A stretch of 64,000 nt of DNA from Marinobacter sp. BGYM27 (lineage in GTDB: Bacteria; Pseudomonadota; Gammaproteobacteria; Pseudomonadales; Oleiphilaceae): NCBI GenBank assembly GCA_025153445.1, contig JANZNS010000011.1, positions 1-64,000 of the forward strand. Reading direction: 5' to 3'. The notes under the pieces were generated by a model, which was given only the letters and a program-made list of their open reading frames with translations, was not told the DNA's origin and did no database searches. Of this stretch, positions 47,525 through 62,150 are shown piece after piece. The position numbers were made by a program, and so were the translations under genes. Each line of letters begins with the position of its first letter. Positions within the stretch are counted from its first letter, which is position 1.

Positions 47525-48985
47525 GTGCCGCAAACAATCTGGCATCAGTGTCTAGAAGTACTCCGGGACGAATTTCCGGCTCAGCAGTTCAATACCTGGT
47601 TGCGCCCTCTGCAATCCGAACATCAGGATGATCAGCTGATGCTGTTTGCACCCAACCGTTTTGTTATGGATTGGGTAAACGAAAAGTATCTGCGACGTAT
47701 AGAGGAAGTGCTGAAGGATCTTCAGGGTGGACAGGCTCCCCGCATTAATATGCGCGTCGGTTCAGCAACTGCGGCCCGGGATATGGTGCAGCGTTCTCAG
47801 ACAGCAAACGTCGAGTCAGGCCGTCAGGACGATACCGGGCCTGTCAGTGAGGAAGAGAAGGGCGTTGCCGCAACGGTTGTCGATCGTCAGCCCCGACGTG
47901 AGGTGTTGTCTTCTGCTGCGGCCTCCAGGCGTCGTAATGTCCAGGTTGAAGGTGACATCAAACATCAGAGCTTTCTCAATGAGAGCTTCACCTTTGACAC
48001 CTTTGTTGAAGGCAAATCGAACCAACTGGCTCGAGCGGCGTCCATGCAGGTCGCTGAGAACCCGGGTGGAGCCTATAACCCCTTGTTCCTTTATGGCGGT
48101 GTGGGTCTGGGTAAAACTCACCTGATGCATGCTGTGGGCAACGAGATCGTTCGCCGCAACCCGCGCGCCAAGGTGGCCTATCTTCGTTCAGAGCGTTTCG
48201 TTGCGGATATGGTCAAAGCGCTGCAGTTGAACGCCATCAACGAATTCAAACGTTATTACCGCTCTGTTGATGCACTGTTGATTGACGATATCCAGTTCTT
48301 TGCCCGCAAAGAGCGCTCCCAGGAAGAGTTTTTCCATACCTTCAATGCATTGCTTGAGGGCGGCCAGCAGGTCATTGTCACGTGTGACCGGTTTCCGAAA
48401 GAGATTTCGGATATGGAAGAGAGACTGAAATCCCGTTTCGGTTGGGGTCTTACAGTCATGGTAGAGCCGCCTGAACTCGAGACCAGGGTAGCCATCCTGA
48501 TGAAGAAGGCCGAGCAGACCAATGTGAGGCTCAGTAGCGAAGCCGCTTTCTTTATTGCTCAAAAAATACGTTCGAATGTGAGAGAGCTAGAAGGCGCGCT
48601 GCGTTTGGTGATAGCGAATGCTCACTTCACAGGACAGGAAATCACCCCTCCGTTTATACGTGAAAGCCTGAAGGATCTGTTGGCGTTGCATGAAAAGCAG
48701 GTCAGCATCGACAACATTCAGCGCACCGTGGCAGAGTACTACAAGATCAAGGTGGCGGATCTTCACTCCAAGCGCAGAACCCGGTCAGTGACCCGGCCCC
48801 GGCAAATGGCCATGTCGCTGGCGAAGGAATTGACCAACCACAGCCTGCCTGAAATTGGCGATGCGTTTGGTGGCCGGGATCATACGACGGTGTTGCACGC
48901 CTGCAAGAAAATAGTTGAATTGCAGGGTACGGATACGAATATCCGAGAAGACTATCAGAACTTCATGCGACTACTGACAACCTGA
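47525..48985 (+). CDS. dnaA: Chromosomal replication initiator DnaA
   Basis: DnaA binds DnaA boxes at the origin and melts DNA to start replication. The 486 residues have the N-terminal domain [25 protein letters not shown], a variable linker (about 85-155), the AAA+ domain with Walker [10 protein letters not shown] and Walker [10 protein letters not shown], and the DNA-binding signature [22 protein letters not shown]. The start is GTG at 47525, ten bases after GGAGG; an in-frame ATG upstream (47498) lacks a site and adds residues unlike the family. It is first in the dnaA-dnaN cluster. Confidence 0.96.
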   Translation: MPQTIWHQCLEVLRDEFPAQQFNTWLRPLQSEHQDDQLMLFAPNRFVMDWVNEKYLRRIEEVLKDLQGGQAPRINMRVGSATAARDMVQRSQTANVESGRQDDTGPVSEEEKGVAATVVDRQPRREVLSSAAASRRRNVQVEGDIKHQSFLNESFTFDTFVEGKSNQLARAASMQVAENPGGAYNPLFLYGGVGLGKTHLMHAVGNEIVRRNPRAKVAYLRSERFVADMVKALQLNAINEFKRYYRSVDALLIDDIQFFARKERSQEEFFHTFNALLEGGQQVIVTCDRFPKEISDMEERLKSRFGWGLTVMVEPPELETRVAILMKKAEQTNVRLSSEAAFFIAQKIRSNVRELEGALRLVIANAHFTGQEITPPFIRESLKDLLALHEKQVSIDNIQRTVAEYYKIKVADLHSKRRTRSVTRPRQMAMSLAKELTNHSLPEIGDAFGGRDHTTVLHACKKIVELQGTDTNIREDYQNFMRLLTT

Positions 48986-49148
48986 TCGGAGCGCATAAAA
49001 GCAGGTATGCGATAGCGGTGATACCGTTATCCGCCTCCTGTGAATAAAAATCAGAGATCGGTCGTTCGCTCATCATTTTAAACGATGGCCTACGGCAGCA
49101 GGTTTGCGTAACAAAACACTTAACATTCACTAGCAGATTCCGAGTGCC

Positions 49149-50252
49149 ATGAAACTGACCATCAGCCGAGAATCCCTACTGACACCCCTCCAGGCTATTG
49201 CGGGCGTTGTCGAACGCAAACAGACCATGCCTGTGCTGTCCAACGTGCTATTGGTGGCCGAGGACAACACGCTCACCCTGACCGGCACCAATATGGAAGT
49301 GGAACTGGTGGGACGGATCGTGCCGGTGCATGTTGATCAACCGGGGCGTATCACCGTACCGGCCCGCAAACTGTCTGATATTTGTCGGGCTTTGGGTGAC
49401 GAAGCGCCAATCGAGCTCAACCTCGAAGGCGACCGGTTGCACCTGCGCTGCGGCGCCAGTCACTTTACCCTGTCGACCCTGCCTGCTGAACATTTTCCGA
49501 ATGTTGAGGATGATGGCGAGAGTTTCAGGCTTGAGGTGACGCAAGCTGATCTTCGCAACATGCTGGATGCAACTGCGTTTGCGATGGCGCAGCAGGACGT
49601 CCGCTATTACCTGAATGGTTTGCTGCTGGAAGTAGATGCAGAGCATCTACGTGTGGTGGCAACGGATGGTCACCGGTTGGCCATGTCCAACACAAAGTTG
49701 GCCACCGGTATCAGTGATCCGCGCCAGGTGATTGTGCCTCGCAAGGGTGTTCTCGAACTTGCACGCTTGCTGGATGATGTTCAGACACCCGTCACACTGG
49801 TATTTGGTGATAACCACCTGCGGGCGACTGTTGGTGCCTACACGTTTACTTCCAAGCTGATCGAAGGCAAGTTCCCGGACTACAACCGGGTCATCCCACG
49901 GGGGGGTGACAAGGTGATGCTGGCTGATCGGTCGACGTTGAAAAATACGCTTCAGCGCGCGGGTATTCTGTCGCACGAGAATATTCGGGGTGTCAGGCTG
50001 AACCTGGCGTCGGGAGAACTGCAGATCTTCGCAAACAACCCGGATCAGGAGCAGGCGGAAGACGCACTGGCTGTAGATTACCAGGGCGAAGCATTGCAGA
50101 TCGGGTTTAACGTGGGCTACCTGGTCGATGTGCTCAACGCGCTCGACGAAGAGCAGGTCAAAATCACACTCTCCAACCCCAACAGCAGTGCATTGATTGA
50201 GGCCCAAAATGACGACAGCGTGTTGTACGTCGTCATGCCAATGAGACTGTAA
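49149..50252 (+). CDS. dnaN: DNA polymerase III beta sliding clamp
   Basis: The 367-residue clamp is a ring-forming dimer that holds DNA polymerase III on DNA. Three equal domains of about 120 residues are visible (MKLTISRESLLTPLQAIAGVVERKQTMPVLSN start, RDVRYYLNGLLLEVDAEHLRVVATDGHRLA middle, MPMRL end). The final VMPMRL is a conserved tail. It follows dnaA with a 163-base gap. Confidence 0.97.
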   Translation: MKLTISRESLLTPLQAIAGVVERKQTMPVLSNVLLVAEDNTLTLTGTNMEVELVGRIVPVHVDQPGRITVPARKLSDICRALGDEAPIELNLEGDRLHLRCGASHFTLSTLPAEHFPNVEDDGESFRLEVTQADLRNMLDATAFAMAQQDVRYYLNGLLLEVDAEHLRVVATDGHRLAMSNTKLATGISDPRQVIVPRKGVLELARLLDDVQTPVTLVFGDNHLRATVGAYTFTSKLIEGKFPDYNRVIPRGGDKVMLADRSTLKNTLQRAGILSHENIRGVRLNLASGELQIFANNPDQEQAEDALAVDYQGEALQIGFNVGYLVDVLNALDEEQVKITLSNPNSSALIEAQNDDSVLYVVMPMRL

Positions 50253-50296
50253 GCTATCAATAGCGTTCACAGCGAGCCCTGGCTCAGTTTATCCGC

Positions 50297-50305
50297 TGTG
50301 GATAA
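50297..50305 (-). promoter_or_regulatory. Perfect DnaA box after dnaN
   Basis: TGTGGATAA, the reverse of TTATCCACA, lies 45 bases after the dnaN stop, in the leader of the ABC1-type kinase gene. Replication-timed control is possible but unproven. Confidence 0.5.
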
Positions 50306-50508
50306 GTGATCAGAGAGTGATTCGATGCCTGGTGATATTGCCGGGCATTTGTTTACTGTAATGTATCAATTGATGCGGCGATGTGTGGTTGTGCTGCCGT
50401 GTATTTATCGAAACCGTGTTTGTCAGGGCCGGCCCGTACTGCGGATTAAGGGCTCGTGATAGTTGCCGATCCTGCTTGCGCCCGAATGGATATCGAGAGG
50501 TTAGGACA

Positions 50509-51777
50509 ATGGCAATGGTGGTAAATGGCGTCAAAGGTGCGCTGAGAATCGGACAGACACTTTCAGTACTGGGCCGTACCGGCGTTAACTGGTTGAGGGG
50601 TGATCGACCACCCGCTCCCCGGTTACTGCGTCAAACGTTTGAAAACCTTGGTGCAACCTACATCAAGCTGGGTCAGTTCATTGCCAGCTCCCCCACTTTT
50701 TTTCCTGCCAGCTATGTTGAGGAATTTCAGCATTGCCTCGATCGCACGCCAGCCTTGCCTTTTGGCGTAATGAAACGAATTCTTCGCGAAGAACTCACAT
50801 TGCCGCTCGAGAGTATCTACGCGGAAATTGATCCGGTACCGCTTGCTTCTGCCTCTATTGCGCAGGTACATGCAGCGCGTCTGGTGACCGGCGAAGATGT
50901 GGTCATCAAGATTCAGAAGCCTGGGGTTGAGAATATTCTGCTGACGGATCTCAATTTCCTTTATGCATCGTCACGGATTCTGGAAACGCTCGCGCCCAAA
51001 CTGTCATGGACTTCCCTGTCGGGCATCGTTGAGGAAATCCAGCGTACGATGATGGAAGAATGTGATTTTATTCAGGAAGCCAACAACCTGAAGGTGTTCC
51101 GGCAGTTCCTGCTTGATACCCATAACGAGGATGCAGCGGTGCCTCAGGTTTATGAGGCTTGCAGTACGCGGCGAGTGCTCACGATGGAGCGCTTCCACGG
51201 CGTGCCGCTAACAGATCTTGAAAGCATTCGGGCTGTTTCCAACGATCCCGAGCGCACCTTAATTACCGCGATGAATACCTGGTTTTCCAGTCTTACGCAG
51301 TGCGAGTTCTTTCATGCAGATGTGCATGCGGGCAACCTGATGGTGTTGCGTGATGGTCGGGTCGGGTTTATCGATTTTGGCATTGTGGGTCGTATTGCGC
51401 CAGATACCTGGCAAGCTGTGTCTGATTTTATTTCGACGGTGATGGTCGGTAATTTTGAAGGTATGGCGGATGCCATGGTGCGGATTGGCGTTACGGACGC
51501 GGCAATTGATACTGGTCAGTTGGCAAATGACCTTCGTCGTCTGTATCAGCAAATGGATAGAATGACGCCGGACACACCTTACATTGGTGAAGAGACAGAG
51601 GACGAAGTGAACAGTATCCTGATGGATATGGTAAAAATTGGTGAGCAACATGGCCTGCACTTCCCTCGCGAATTTGCGCTCCTGATCAAACAGTTCCTCT
51701 ACTTTGATCGCTACGTTCATATCCTTGCGCCAGAAATGGATGTCTTTATGGATGAGCGCCTTAACATGCTGCATTAA
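50509..51777 (+). CDS. ABC1/UbiB-family protein kinase-like protein
   Basis: A 422-residue atypical kinase of the ABC1/ADCK/UbiB family, whose bacterial members support ubiquinone synthesis or lipid homeostasis. The marks are YIKLGQF (53-56), the Ala-rich loop replaced by ASASIAQVH (113-121), KIQKPGV (134-140), the catalytic HADVHAGN (269-276) and metal-binding DFG (289-291). The C-terminal membrane anchor of UbiB is not obvious. It sits between dnaN and recF, an unusual place for it. The ATG at 50509 after GAGAGG is used; the frame is open upstream to 50383. Confidence 0.85.
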   Translation: MAMVVNGVKGALRIGQTLSVLGRTGVNWLRGDRPPAPRLLRQTFENLGATYIKLGQFIASSPTFFPASYVEEFQHCLDRTPALPFGVMKRILREELTLPLESIYAEIDPVPLASASIAQVHAARLVTGEDVVIKIQKPGVENILLTDLNFLYASSRILETLAPKLSWTSLSGIVEEIQRTMMEECDFIQEANNLKVFRQFLLDTHNEDAAVPQVYEACSTRRVLTMERFHGVPLTDLESIRAVSNDPERTLITAMNTWFSSLTQCEFFHADVHAGNLMVLRDGRVGFIDFGIVGRIAPDTWQAVSDFISTVMVGNFEGMADAMVRIGVTDAAIDTGQLANDLRRLYQQMDRMTPDTPYIGEETEDEVNSILMDMVKIGEQHGLHFPREFALLIKQFLYFDRYVHILAPEMDVFMDERLNMLH

Positions 51778-51805
51778 AAACGAGGGCGTGTTTGAGATAA
51801 CAGCG

Positions 51806-51839
51806 TAAAAAAAAAGGGAGCCTATCGGGCTCCTTTTTT
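51806..51839 (+). terminator. Rho-independent terminator before recF
   Basis: GGGAGCC-TATC-GGGCTCC (GGAGCC/GGCTCC stem) is followed by TTTTTT at 51806-51839, with A on the other side, so it may act in both directions. It separates the kinase gene from recF. Confidence 0.9.
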
Positions 51840-51972
51840 CTTGATGACAGAACGCTGATGACGCCCTGCAGCAAGCGACCCTCGAGCTATATCGAATACA
51901 GCCCTGCCCTCAGCACCGGCTTCCCTGTAGACTATCCATTCTTACTCATTCCATTCCGGATTTTATTCCTGC

Positions 51973-55541
<3,569 letters not shown>

Positions 55542-55636
55542 TTGTCGGCTCATTGGTAAACGGGCTGCGAAGCCGAGTGACTAAGTGACACTTGCCAACC
55601 TTGCAGCTTGTGGGATGAATCAGAAAGCCCACAAAC

Positions 55637-55673
55637 AAAAAAGCCCGATCCGGAAACGGATCGGGCTTTTTTA
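55637..55673. terminator. Bidirectional terminator after gyrB
   Basis: GCCCGATCCG-GAAA-CGGATCGGGC is a perfect 10-base stem with a GAAA loop, followed by TTTTTT and preceded by AAAAAA, so it stops both gyrB and the convergent membrane-protein gene. Confidence 0.95.
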
Positions 55674-55729
55674 TGCTGGACTGGAGGTAACCGTCTGCAA
55701 TGAGCCGGGTTTTAGCCCCGGTTATTACT

Positions 55730-56506
55730 TTACTCAGACGAGCGCTGCTGATCGTTGTTAGAGGAATTGGATTCCTTTTTATCTTCCCCGTCATCATCCG
55801 CAGCAAGTGCGGGTGATAGCACTTCTTCGAGCTTGAAGCCTGTCAGACTGCGAATTGCGCGCCATAGGTAATAGAAGATAGCGATCATCATCACCATTGA
55901 AGGGATGGCGATCATGGGATAGCTCACCAGTGTCATCTGACCCAGTTCTTCATTGAACGCAACCGTGCCTGATGGGCTGGTCACTATCCATTTGGCGATC
56001 ACGTAATTCATGATCGACGAGAACATGAAAGTGCCGGCGAAGAAATAGCTGGCCTTCATCAGCCGCGCCTCGAACACACCTTCATTGCCCTTTTCCACCA
56101 GTGCATTGTGGATCTTGTCCACATCCAGAATGCTGCGGTTGTAGAGCAGCGTGCGGACCAGCGGGTAGCGCGTGCGGGTCGATACCAGCACAGCAATGCC
56201 AATCAGCAGAGGGATGGCAGCTTCCTTGATGGCCAGCCACTGGGCGTCGAGCTCAAGCAGGCCAATGCCGCCGGTCAGCAGGATACTGACCAGGCCGAGG
56301 ACTGCGATAAAGTTCTTTTTTCCAAAGCGGAAAAATTCATAAAGGCCCCACCCTAACGGGAAGGCGAGACCGATCAGCAGCGCGAGTACAGAACCAAGGT
56401 ATTCGTCGCCACTCAGCTTCATCAGAATGACGGAGGGAATGATAATACTTATTAACAGGTCAACCCAGGGACGCTGCTGGTGTTGCGGTTTGCTGGTCTG
56501 ATTCAT
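55730..56506 (-). CDS. VC0807-like integral membrane protein
   Basis: A 258-residue membrane protein with about six helices. The opening [43 protein letters not shown] resembles the VC0807/intracellular-septation-like family. The C-terminal tail (about 225-258) is charged and low in complexity ([18 protein letters not shown]). The function is not known. It is convergent with gyrB across the shared terminator. Confidence 0.7.
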   Translation of the reverse strand: MNQTSKPQHQQRPWVDLLISIIIPSVILMKLSGDEYLGSVLALLIGLAFPLGWGLYEFFRFGKKNFIAVLGLVSILLTGGIGLLELDAQWLAIKEAAIPLLIGIAVLVSTRTRYPLVRTLLYNRSILDVDKIHNALVEKGNEGVFEARLMKASYFFAGTFMFSSIMNYVIAKWIVTSPSGTVAFNEELGQMTLVSYPMIAIPSMVMMIAIFYYLWRAIRSLTGFKLEEVLSPALAADDDGEDKKESNSSNNDQQRSSE

Positions 56507-56660
56507 GAAATACCAAGCCCGGAATATGAATGACGGGGAAAACAGTGATGCCCAGTATATACGAGAATTCTGGCGGAAACCTGCTGCGGGTGCCGGAGGT
56601 CAAAAGACAGGATAAAACAGGAAAGGGTATTAGTTAAGATATTGAATGGTAAAGAAATAA

Positions 56661-56737
<77 letters not shown>

Positions 56738-56805
56738 ATTTGCGCGATATTATACGCATGATAAAACGGATTTCCAGCCTCCCCATTGCTTGTTTAAACA
56801 GGGTT

Positions 56806-57384
56806 TTAGGGCCGGGAATGTTCAATCACACTGGAAATTCCGGAGCCTACAAGTTGCGTCACGAGACTGGCCAGATCATCCCATATCGTAACGTTCGCCA
56901 TAGTGTGGGTTGAGAGAAAGCGCTCAGTCTCAAGCCCGTTACCGGTTCTCACCAGAGCAATAGCCTTACAGCCTGCTGTCTGGCCGGCCTGAAGGTCTTT
57001 CAGGCTGTCTCCCACCATAATGGCGGTGTCCAGGGTATCGAGCCCCAGGGCATCCTGTATCTGCATCAGAAGGCCGGCTCTGGGCTTGCGGCAGTCGCAG
57101 CCTGTATCCGGCAAGTGGGGACAGTAACTGATGTGAACGATACGACCGCCTGCATCGTTCACAAGACGCTGCATTTTGTTATGCATCGCCTGCAGCGCAG
57201 ACTCGTCATAGAAGCCTCTGGCAATGCCGGACTGGTTAGTGGCAATGGCCACCTGATACCCGGCTTTTGTGAGTCGGGCGATTGCCTCTATGCTCGACGG
57301 AATAGCATGCCATTCGTCCGCCGAGCATATGTAATCGCCATGATAGTGATTGATCACACCATCACGGTCGAGGATGACGAGCAT
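56806..57384 (-). CDS. gmhB: D-glycero-beta-D-manno-heptose 1,7-bisphosphate 7-phosphatase
   Basis: GmhB removes the 7-phosphate in the ADP-heptose pathway for LPS core. The 192 residues are a HAD phosphatase with the DRDGVIN nucleophile motif, ATNQSG, and [10 protein letters not shown], plus the family's zinc loop [14 protein letters not shown]. It lies just after glyS in the same direction (6 bases between), an order seen in pseudomonads. Confidence 0.94.
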   Translation of the reverse strand: MLVILDRDGVINHYHGDYICSADEWHAIPSSIEAIARLTKAGYQVAIATNQSGIARGFYDESALQAMHNKMQRLVNDAGGRIVHISYCPHLPDTGCDCRKPRAGLLMQIQDALGLDTLDTAIMVGDSLKDLQAGQTAGCKAIALVRTGNGLETERFLSTHTMANVTIWDDLASLVTQLVGSGISSVIEHSRP

Positions 57385-57389
57385 GGTGC

Positions 57390-59474
57390 TCAGCCGGCTG
57401 GCAGCAGAGAAATATCCGCTACCTGAAGGAACAGGTTCCTGAGCCGGTTCAGCAGGGCCAGGCGGTTATCGCGGACCTGTTCGTCCTCTGCCATGACCAT
57501 AACATCCTCGAAGAACCGGTCCACCGGCTCCCGAAGATCCGCCAGTGCGGCCAATGCCGGGGCATAATCACCCTTGGCAAAGAGCGGCATGACCTGGGCT
57601 TCAAGACCGGTAACAGCAGCTGCCAGCGCTTTCTCGGCGTCGTCCTGCAGCAGGCTGTTATCGATATTCTCGCTCAGGGTGTCTCCGCCCTGTTTGACCA
57701 GGATATTGGATACTCGTTTGTTGGCCGCGGCCAGCGCCTGGGCTGCGGGCATCTGGCGGAAGGCTTCCACCGCACGGATGCGTTGTTCGAAATCCAGCGG
57801 GCGGGTTGGGCGACGGGCCTGTACCGCGAGATAGACTTCAGCGCTAATGCCCTGCTCTTCATAATGCGCCCTGAAACGCTCAAGCAGGTAATCCACGACG
57901 GGCGTTACCGTGTCGTCTGCCGAGAGGTTGGTAAAGCCTTCAGACGCCCATTCGCAGCAGGTCTGAAGATCCAGTGGCAGTTCGCGACCGACAATAATGC
58001 GCAGCACGCCAAGTGCGGCCCGGCGCAATGCAAACGGATCACGGGTGCCTGATGGCGGCTGGTTAATACCGAACAAGCCAACCAATGAATCCAGCCGATC
58101 CGCCAGTGCAACCGCACAGCTGGTGAGGCCGGTTGGCAGGCTGTCGCCGGCAAAGCGCGGCAGGTACTGTTCATTCAGGGCTTTGGCCACTTCTTCCGGC
58201 TCGCCGTCGTTACGGGCATAGTATTCGCCCATCACACCCTGCAGGTCAGTGAATTCGAGCACCATTTCGGTGACCAGATCAGTCTTGGCCAACATCGCCG
58301 CGCGTTCTGCGTGGTTGGCATCGGACCCAATCGCATCCGCAATCCGGCGGGCCAGAGCTGCAACCCGGACAGATTTGTCATAAATGCTGCCAAGTTTGTC
58401 TTGGAAGACGATTGGCTTGAGCTTCTCTATCCGGCTCTCAAGCGTGTGCTTGCGATCGGTGTCGTAGAAGAACGCAGCGTCGGACAGGCGCGGACGGATC
58501 ACCTTTTCGTTGCCGGAGATAACCTGCGACGGGTCTTTGCTTTCGATATTGGCAACGGTAATAAACAGCGGCAGCATGACGCCATTTTTATCCACAACGT
58601 GGAAATACTTCTGGTGCTCTTTCATCGACGAGATCAGCGCTTCTGATGGCACGTCGAGGAAGCGCGATTCAAATTTGCCAAGCAGAGGTACCGGCCATTC
58701 GTTCAGAGCGGTGACTTCATCAAGCAGATCATCATCAATGACTGCTTCGCCCTGGCCTTGGGTACGGGCAATCTCGGTTACACCGTCGCGAATACGGGTA
58801 CGACGTTCTGCAAAATCAGCCAGTACGTGACCGTCTTCGCGCAACACGACTTCATAAGCATCAGGCGTGGCAATGATCAGAGATTTGGGGCAGTGGAAAC
58901 GATGGCCGCGGGTCTGGTTGCCGGTGGGAATACCCATGATGCGGGTATCGATGATTTTGTTGCCATACAGCAGCACAATCCAGTGTACCGGGCGCACGAA
59001 GTCGACCTTGTGGGCGCCCCAGCGCATCCGCTTGGGGATCGGCAACGCCGCCAGTGACTGCTCGATCAGTTGCGGCAGCAGTTCAACAGTCGCCTGCCCC
59101 TTTTCAACCGTGCGGTACACCACCCAGGCGCCCTTGTCTGTTTCCAGCGTGTCGAGCTGGTCAGGCGTAACACCCAGCGAGGTGGCAAAGCCGGTCAGTG
59201 CACGGGTCGGGTTGCCGGCATCATCGAATGCCGCGTTGACGGCCGGACCGCGGCGTTCAACAGCCTTGTCCGGTTGGGCGTCGGTAAGCCCGTGAACACG
59301 AATCGCAAGGCGGCGCGGCGCAGCAAACGATTCCACTTTTCCGTATTCAATACCGGCGTCGTCCAGGCCTTTGCAAAATCCTGCGGTAAAGGCATCAGAA
59401 AGCTTTTTCAGGGCCTTGGGCGGTAGCTCTTCAGTACCGATTTCTACGAGAAAATCCTGTTGTGCCATGATCAT
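57390..59474 (-). CDS. glyS: Glycyl-tRNA synthetase beta subunit
   Basis: The beta subunit of the tetrameric glycyl-tRNA synthetase; it recognises tRNA-Gly while alpha activates glycine. The 694 residues begin [24 protein letters not shown] and contain the HD-like domain and a C-terminal DALR anticodon-binding domain. Its ATG at 59474 overlaps the glyQ TGA by four bases (ATGA); a start at 59468 ([11 protein letters not shown]) is equally possible. Confidence 0.97.
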   Translation of the reverse strand: MIMAQQDFLVEIGTEELPPKALKKLSDAFTAGFCKGLDDAGIEYGKVESFAAPRRLAIRVHGLTDAQPDKAVERRGPAVNAAFDDAGNPTRALTGFATSLGVTPDQLDTLETDKGAWVVYRTVEKGQATVELLPQLIEQSLAALPIPKRMRWGAHKVDFVRPVHWIVLLYGNKIIDTRIMGIPTGNQTRGHRFHCPKSLIIATPDAYEVVLREDGHVLADFAERRTRIRDGVTEIARTQGQGEAVIDDDLLDEVTALNEWPVPLLGKFESRFLDVPSEALISSMKEHQKYFHVVDKNGVMLPLFITVANIESKDPSQVISGNEKVIRPRLSDAAFFYDTDRKHTLESRIEKLKPIVFQDKLGSIYDKSVRVAALARRIADAIGSDANHAERAAMLAKTDLVTEMVLEFTDLQGVMGEYYARNDGEPEEVAKALNEQYLPRFAGDSLPTGLTSCAVALADRLDSLVGLFGINQPPSGTRDPFALRRAALGVLRIIVGRELPLDLQTCCEWASEGFTNLSADDTVTPVVDYLLERFRAHYEEQGISAEVYLAVQARRPTRPLDFEQRIRAVEAFRQMPAAQALAAANKRVSNILVKQGGDTLSENIDNSLLQDDAEKALAAAVTGLEAQVMPLFAKGDYAPALAALADLREPVDRFFEDVMVMAEDEQVRDNRLALLNRLRNLFLQVADISLLPAG

Positions 59475-60475
59475 GCTTTTCCTTTTTTCACCGCAGTTTT
59501 CGCCGCTGCTTTTGCGGCCTTCTCATTCTCTGCGTCGATGGCCGCTTCGGCTGCTGCTGTGACTTCTTCACGCAATGCCGCCGGCGCCATCGGGAAGCCC
59601 CGCGCCAATCGGCTGTCGAAATAGGCCTTGGCGACAGCACGGGCCAGAGTGCGCACGCGCAGAATAAAACGCTGCCGTTCGGTAACCGAGATCGCGTGAC
59701 GGGCGTCCAGTAAGTTAAAGGTATGAGACGCTTTCAACACCTGCTCGTAGGCCGGCAATGCCAGGCCGGCTTCGATCAGACGCTGGCTTTCGCGTTCATG
59801 GACATCGAAGCTGTGGAACAGGAAGGTGGTGTCGGCATGCTCGAAGTTATAGGTCGACATCTCCACTTCGTTCTGGTGAAACACGTCGCCATAGGTGACG
59901 TCGCCATCTGGGCCGTGAGTCCAGATCAGGTCGTAAACACTGTCGACGCCCTGCAGGTACATCGCGATACGCTCAAGACCGTAGGTCAGCTCGCCAGTAA
60001 CCGGATAGCATTCAATACCACCGACCTGTTGGAAATAGGTGAACTGGGTGACTTCCATTCCGTTCAGCCAGATTTCCCAACCCAGCCCCCAGGCGCCAAG
60101 TGTGGGCGATTCCCAGTTGTCTTCGACAAAACGGATGTCATGCACCAGTGGATCCAGACCCAGGGCGCGCAGAGACTCGAGATAGAGTTCCTGGATACTG
60201 TCCGGCGAAGGCTTGAGAACTACCTGGAACTGGTAGTAATGCTGCAGACGGTTGGGGTTTTCACCGTAACGACCATCGGTCGGGCGACGGCTGGGCTGCA
60301 CGTAGGCGGCGTTCCAGGTCTCGGGACCAATCGCGCGCAGGAAGGTGGACGGGTGAAAAGTCCCCGCGCCCACTTCCATATCCAGCGGTTGCTGCACAAC
60401 ACAGCCACGCTCGGCCCAGAATTGTTGCAGGGTCAGTATCAGTCCCTGGAATGTTTTGGTGTCCGTCTTTGCCAT
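59471..60475 (-). CDS. glyQ: Glycyl-tRNA synthetase alpha subunit
   Basis: The catalytic alpha subunit of glycyl-tRNA synthetase. The 334 residues are the class II core with [30 protein letters not shown] and [22 protein letters not shown], ending in an Ala/Lys-rich tail [13 protein letters not shown]. The ATG at 60475 ([10 protein letters not shown]) is chosen; a GTG at 60484 is possible. It is cotranscribed with glyS by overlapping codons. Confidence 0.96.
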   Translation of the reverse strand: MAKTDTKTFQGLILTLQQFWAERGCVVQQPLDMEVGAGTFHPSTFLRAIGPETWNAAYVQPSRRPTDGRYGENPNRLQHYYQFQVVLKPSPDSIQELYLESLRALGLDPLVHDIRFVEDNWESPTLGAWGLGWEIWLNGMEVTQFTYFQQVGGIECYPVTGELTYGLERIAMYLQGVDSVYDLIWTHGPDGDVTYGDVFHQNEVEMSTYNFEHADTTFLFHSFDVHERESQRLIEAGLALPAYEQVLKASHTFNLLDARHAISVTERQRFILRVRTLARAVAKAYFDSRLARGFPMAPAALREEVTAAAEAAIDAENEKAAKAAAKTAVKKGKA

Positions 60476-60679
60476 CTCAGTCACGACGATTGCCTGTTAA
60501 TCAGTGTGTGGCGCCGCTGTCCGGTATCTGGGAAAGCAGCTAACAAGTTCCGGCAGCAAGTGGCCGGGGATTGCCTGCCAGCGGTTATACGGCTGGCGAG
60601 CGGCGCTCGGAAAAACGGCATTATACGCTTCTCCTTCAGCTATTTCGAAGTCCGGTGCACGGAATAGACAATGGTTTAA

Positions 60680-62128
60680 TCAGCGACGCCAGAAGGCAGG
60701 GGTCAGCAACAGTAGAAGCGTAAATACTTCCAGCCGTCCCAGCAGCATTGAAAAGCACAGAACCCACTTGGCGACGTCGTTGATGGTGCCGTAATGGTAA
60801 GTCACCTCACCCAACCCGGGACCCAGGTTATTGATGGTGGCACCGACCGCCGTCCATGCCGTGATCTGGTCGAGCCCTGTGGCTTGCAGTACCACCAGCA
60901 TCAATAAAAACATGAACATATAGACCGAGAAAAAGCCCCAGACTGCCTGCAGTACGCGGTCCGAGACAGGCCGGTTGCCCAGCTTGACCGGCATCACCGC
61001 ATTGGGGTGCAACAGTCTTTTCATCTCCCGCAGACCCTGGCGGAAAATCAGCAGAATACGGACCACCTTGATACCACCGCCGGTTGACGCTGCGCAGCCG
61101 CCCATAAACGACATCACGAACAGCATGAACGGCAACATGAGAGGCCAGACTGAAAAGTCGGTTGTGGCAAAACCCGTTGTGGTGGCCAGTGACACTACCT
61201 GGAACAGGCCATCTGTCACTGCGGCAAAAGGCTCCAGCGTGCCCGTCAGAATCAGCACCACAATGGTGATCAGGCTGACGGTTGCCAGTGCGCCCATATA
61301 GAACTTGAACTCGGAGTCGGCCCAGTAAAGCAGGGGGTTGCGTTGCCGCCAGGCCATAAAGTGGAGCGCAAAATTTGCACCACTGAGGATCATGAACACC
61401 ACCGCGATTAACTCGATAGCCGAGTTGTCGAAGTAGCCGATGCTGGCGTCATGGGTTGAGAAGCCGCCGATGGCGACGGTCGAGAAACTGTGGCCGATGG
61501 CATCAAACCAGTTCATTCCGGCCGCCCAGTATGCCAGGGCACAGGCGATGGTCAGCGACACATAGATGTACCAGAGGGCTTTGGCCGTCTCGGCTATTCG
61601 GGGTGTAAGCTTGTTGTCCTTCACCGGACCGGGAACTTCCGCACGATAGAGCTGCATCCCCCCGATACCCAACATTGGCAGGATGGCTACTGCCAGTACG
61701 ATGATCCCCATGCCGCCCAGCCACTGCAGTTGCTGGCGATACCAGAGTATGGATTCCGGCAGGCCGTCGATATGCGTGATAACGGTTGCGCCGGTGGTGG
61801 TCAGGCCCGAAACCGCCTCAAACAGCGAGTCGACATAGGTGATCGGTGCGTTGTCACTGAGATAGAACGGAATGGAGCCGGCAACGCTGAGCACGACCCA
61901 GAACAGGGTCGTGATCAGAAAGCCGTCCCGCACCCGCAGATCGCCGGTAACCTTGCGGAACGGTGCCCATACCATCAGGCCGCCAACAAACACCAGCCCC
62001 ATCGCATCTGCAAAACGCAGCCATTGGCCATCGTCATAGAGCAGCGCAATCCCCATGGGCGGCAGCATGGTAAAGCTGAACAGCATCATCAGGATGCCGA
62101 GGATTTTCAGTATGACGGACAGTCGCAT
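60680..62128 (-). CDS. trkH: Trk potassium uptake channel TrkH
   Basis: TrkH is the inner-membrane K+ channel subunit, gated by TrkA. The 482 residues have about ten membrane helices and the four selectivity-filter loops, including VSGLTTTGATV, IGGFSTHD, TTTGFATTDF and NNLGPGLGE. The start MRLSVILKILGILMMLFS is a typical hydrophobic entry. It lies 22 bases after trkA. Confidence 0.95.
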   Translation of the reverse strand: MRLSVILKILGILMMLFSFTMLPPMGIALLYDDGQWLRFADAMGLVFVGGLMVWAPFRKVTGDLRVRDGFLITTLFWVVLSVAGSIPFYLSDNAPITYVDSLFEAVSGLTTTGATVITHIDGLPESILWYRQQLQWLGGMGIIVLAVAILPMLGIGGMQLYRAEVPGPVKDNKLTPRIAETAKALWYIYVSLTIACALAYWAAGMNWFDAIGHSFSTVAIGGFSTHDASIGYFDNSAIELIAVVFMILSGANFALHFMAWRQRNPLLYWADSEFKFYMGALATVSLITIVVLILTGTLEPFAAVTDGLFQVVSLATTTGFATTDFSVWPLMLPFMLFVMSFMGGCAASTGGGIKVVRILLIFRQGLREMKRLLHPNAVMPVKLGNRPVSDRVLQAVWGFFSVYMFMFLLMLVVLQATGLDQITAWTAVGATINNLGPGLGEVTYHYGTINDVAKWVLCFSMLLGRLEVFTLLLLLTPAFWRR

Positions 62129-62150
62129 CAGTAAATCCGTTGGATCCGGG

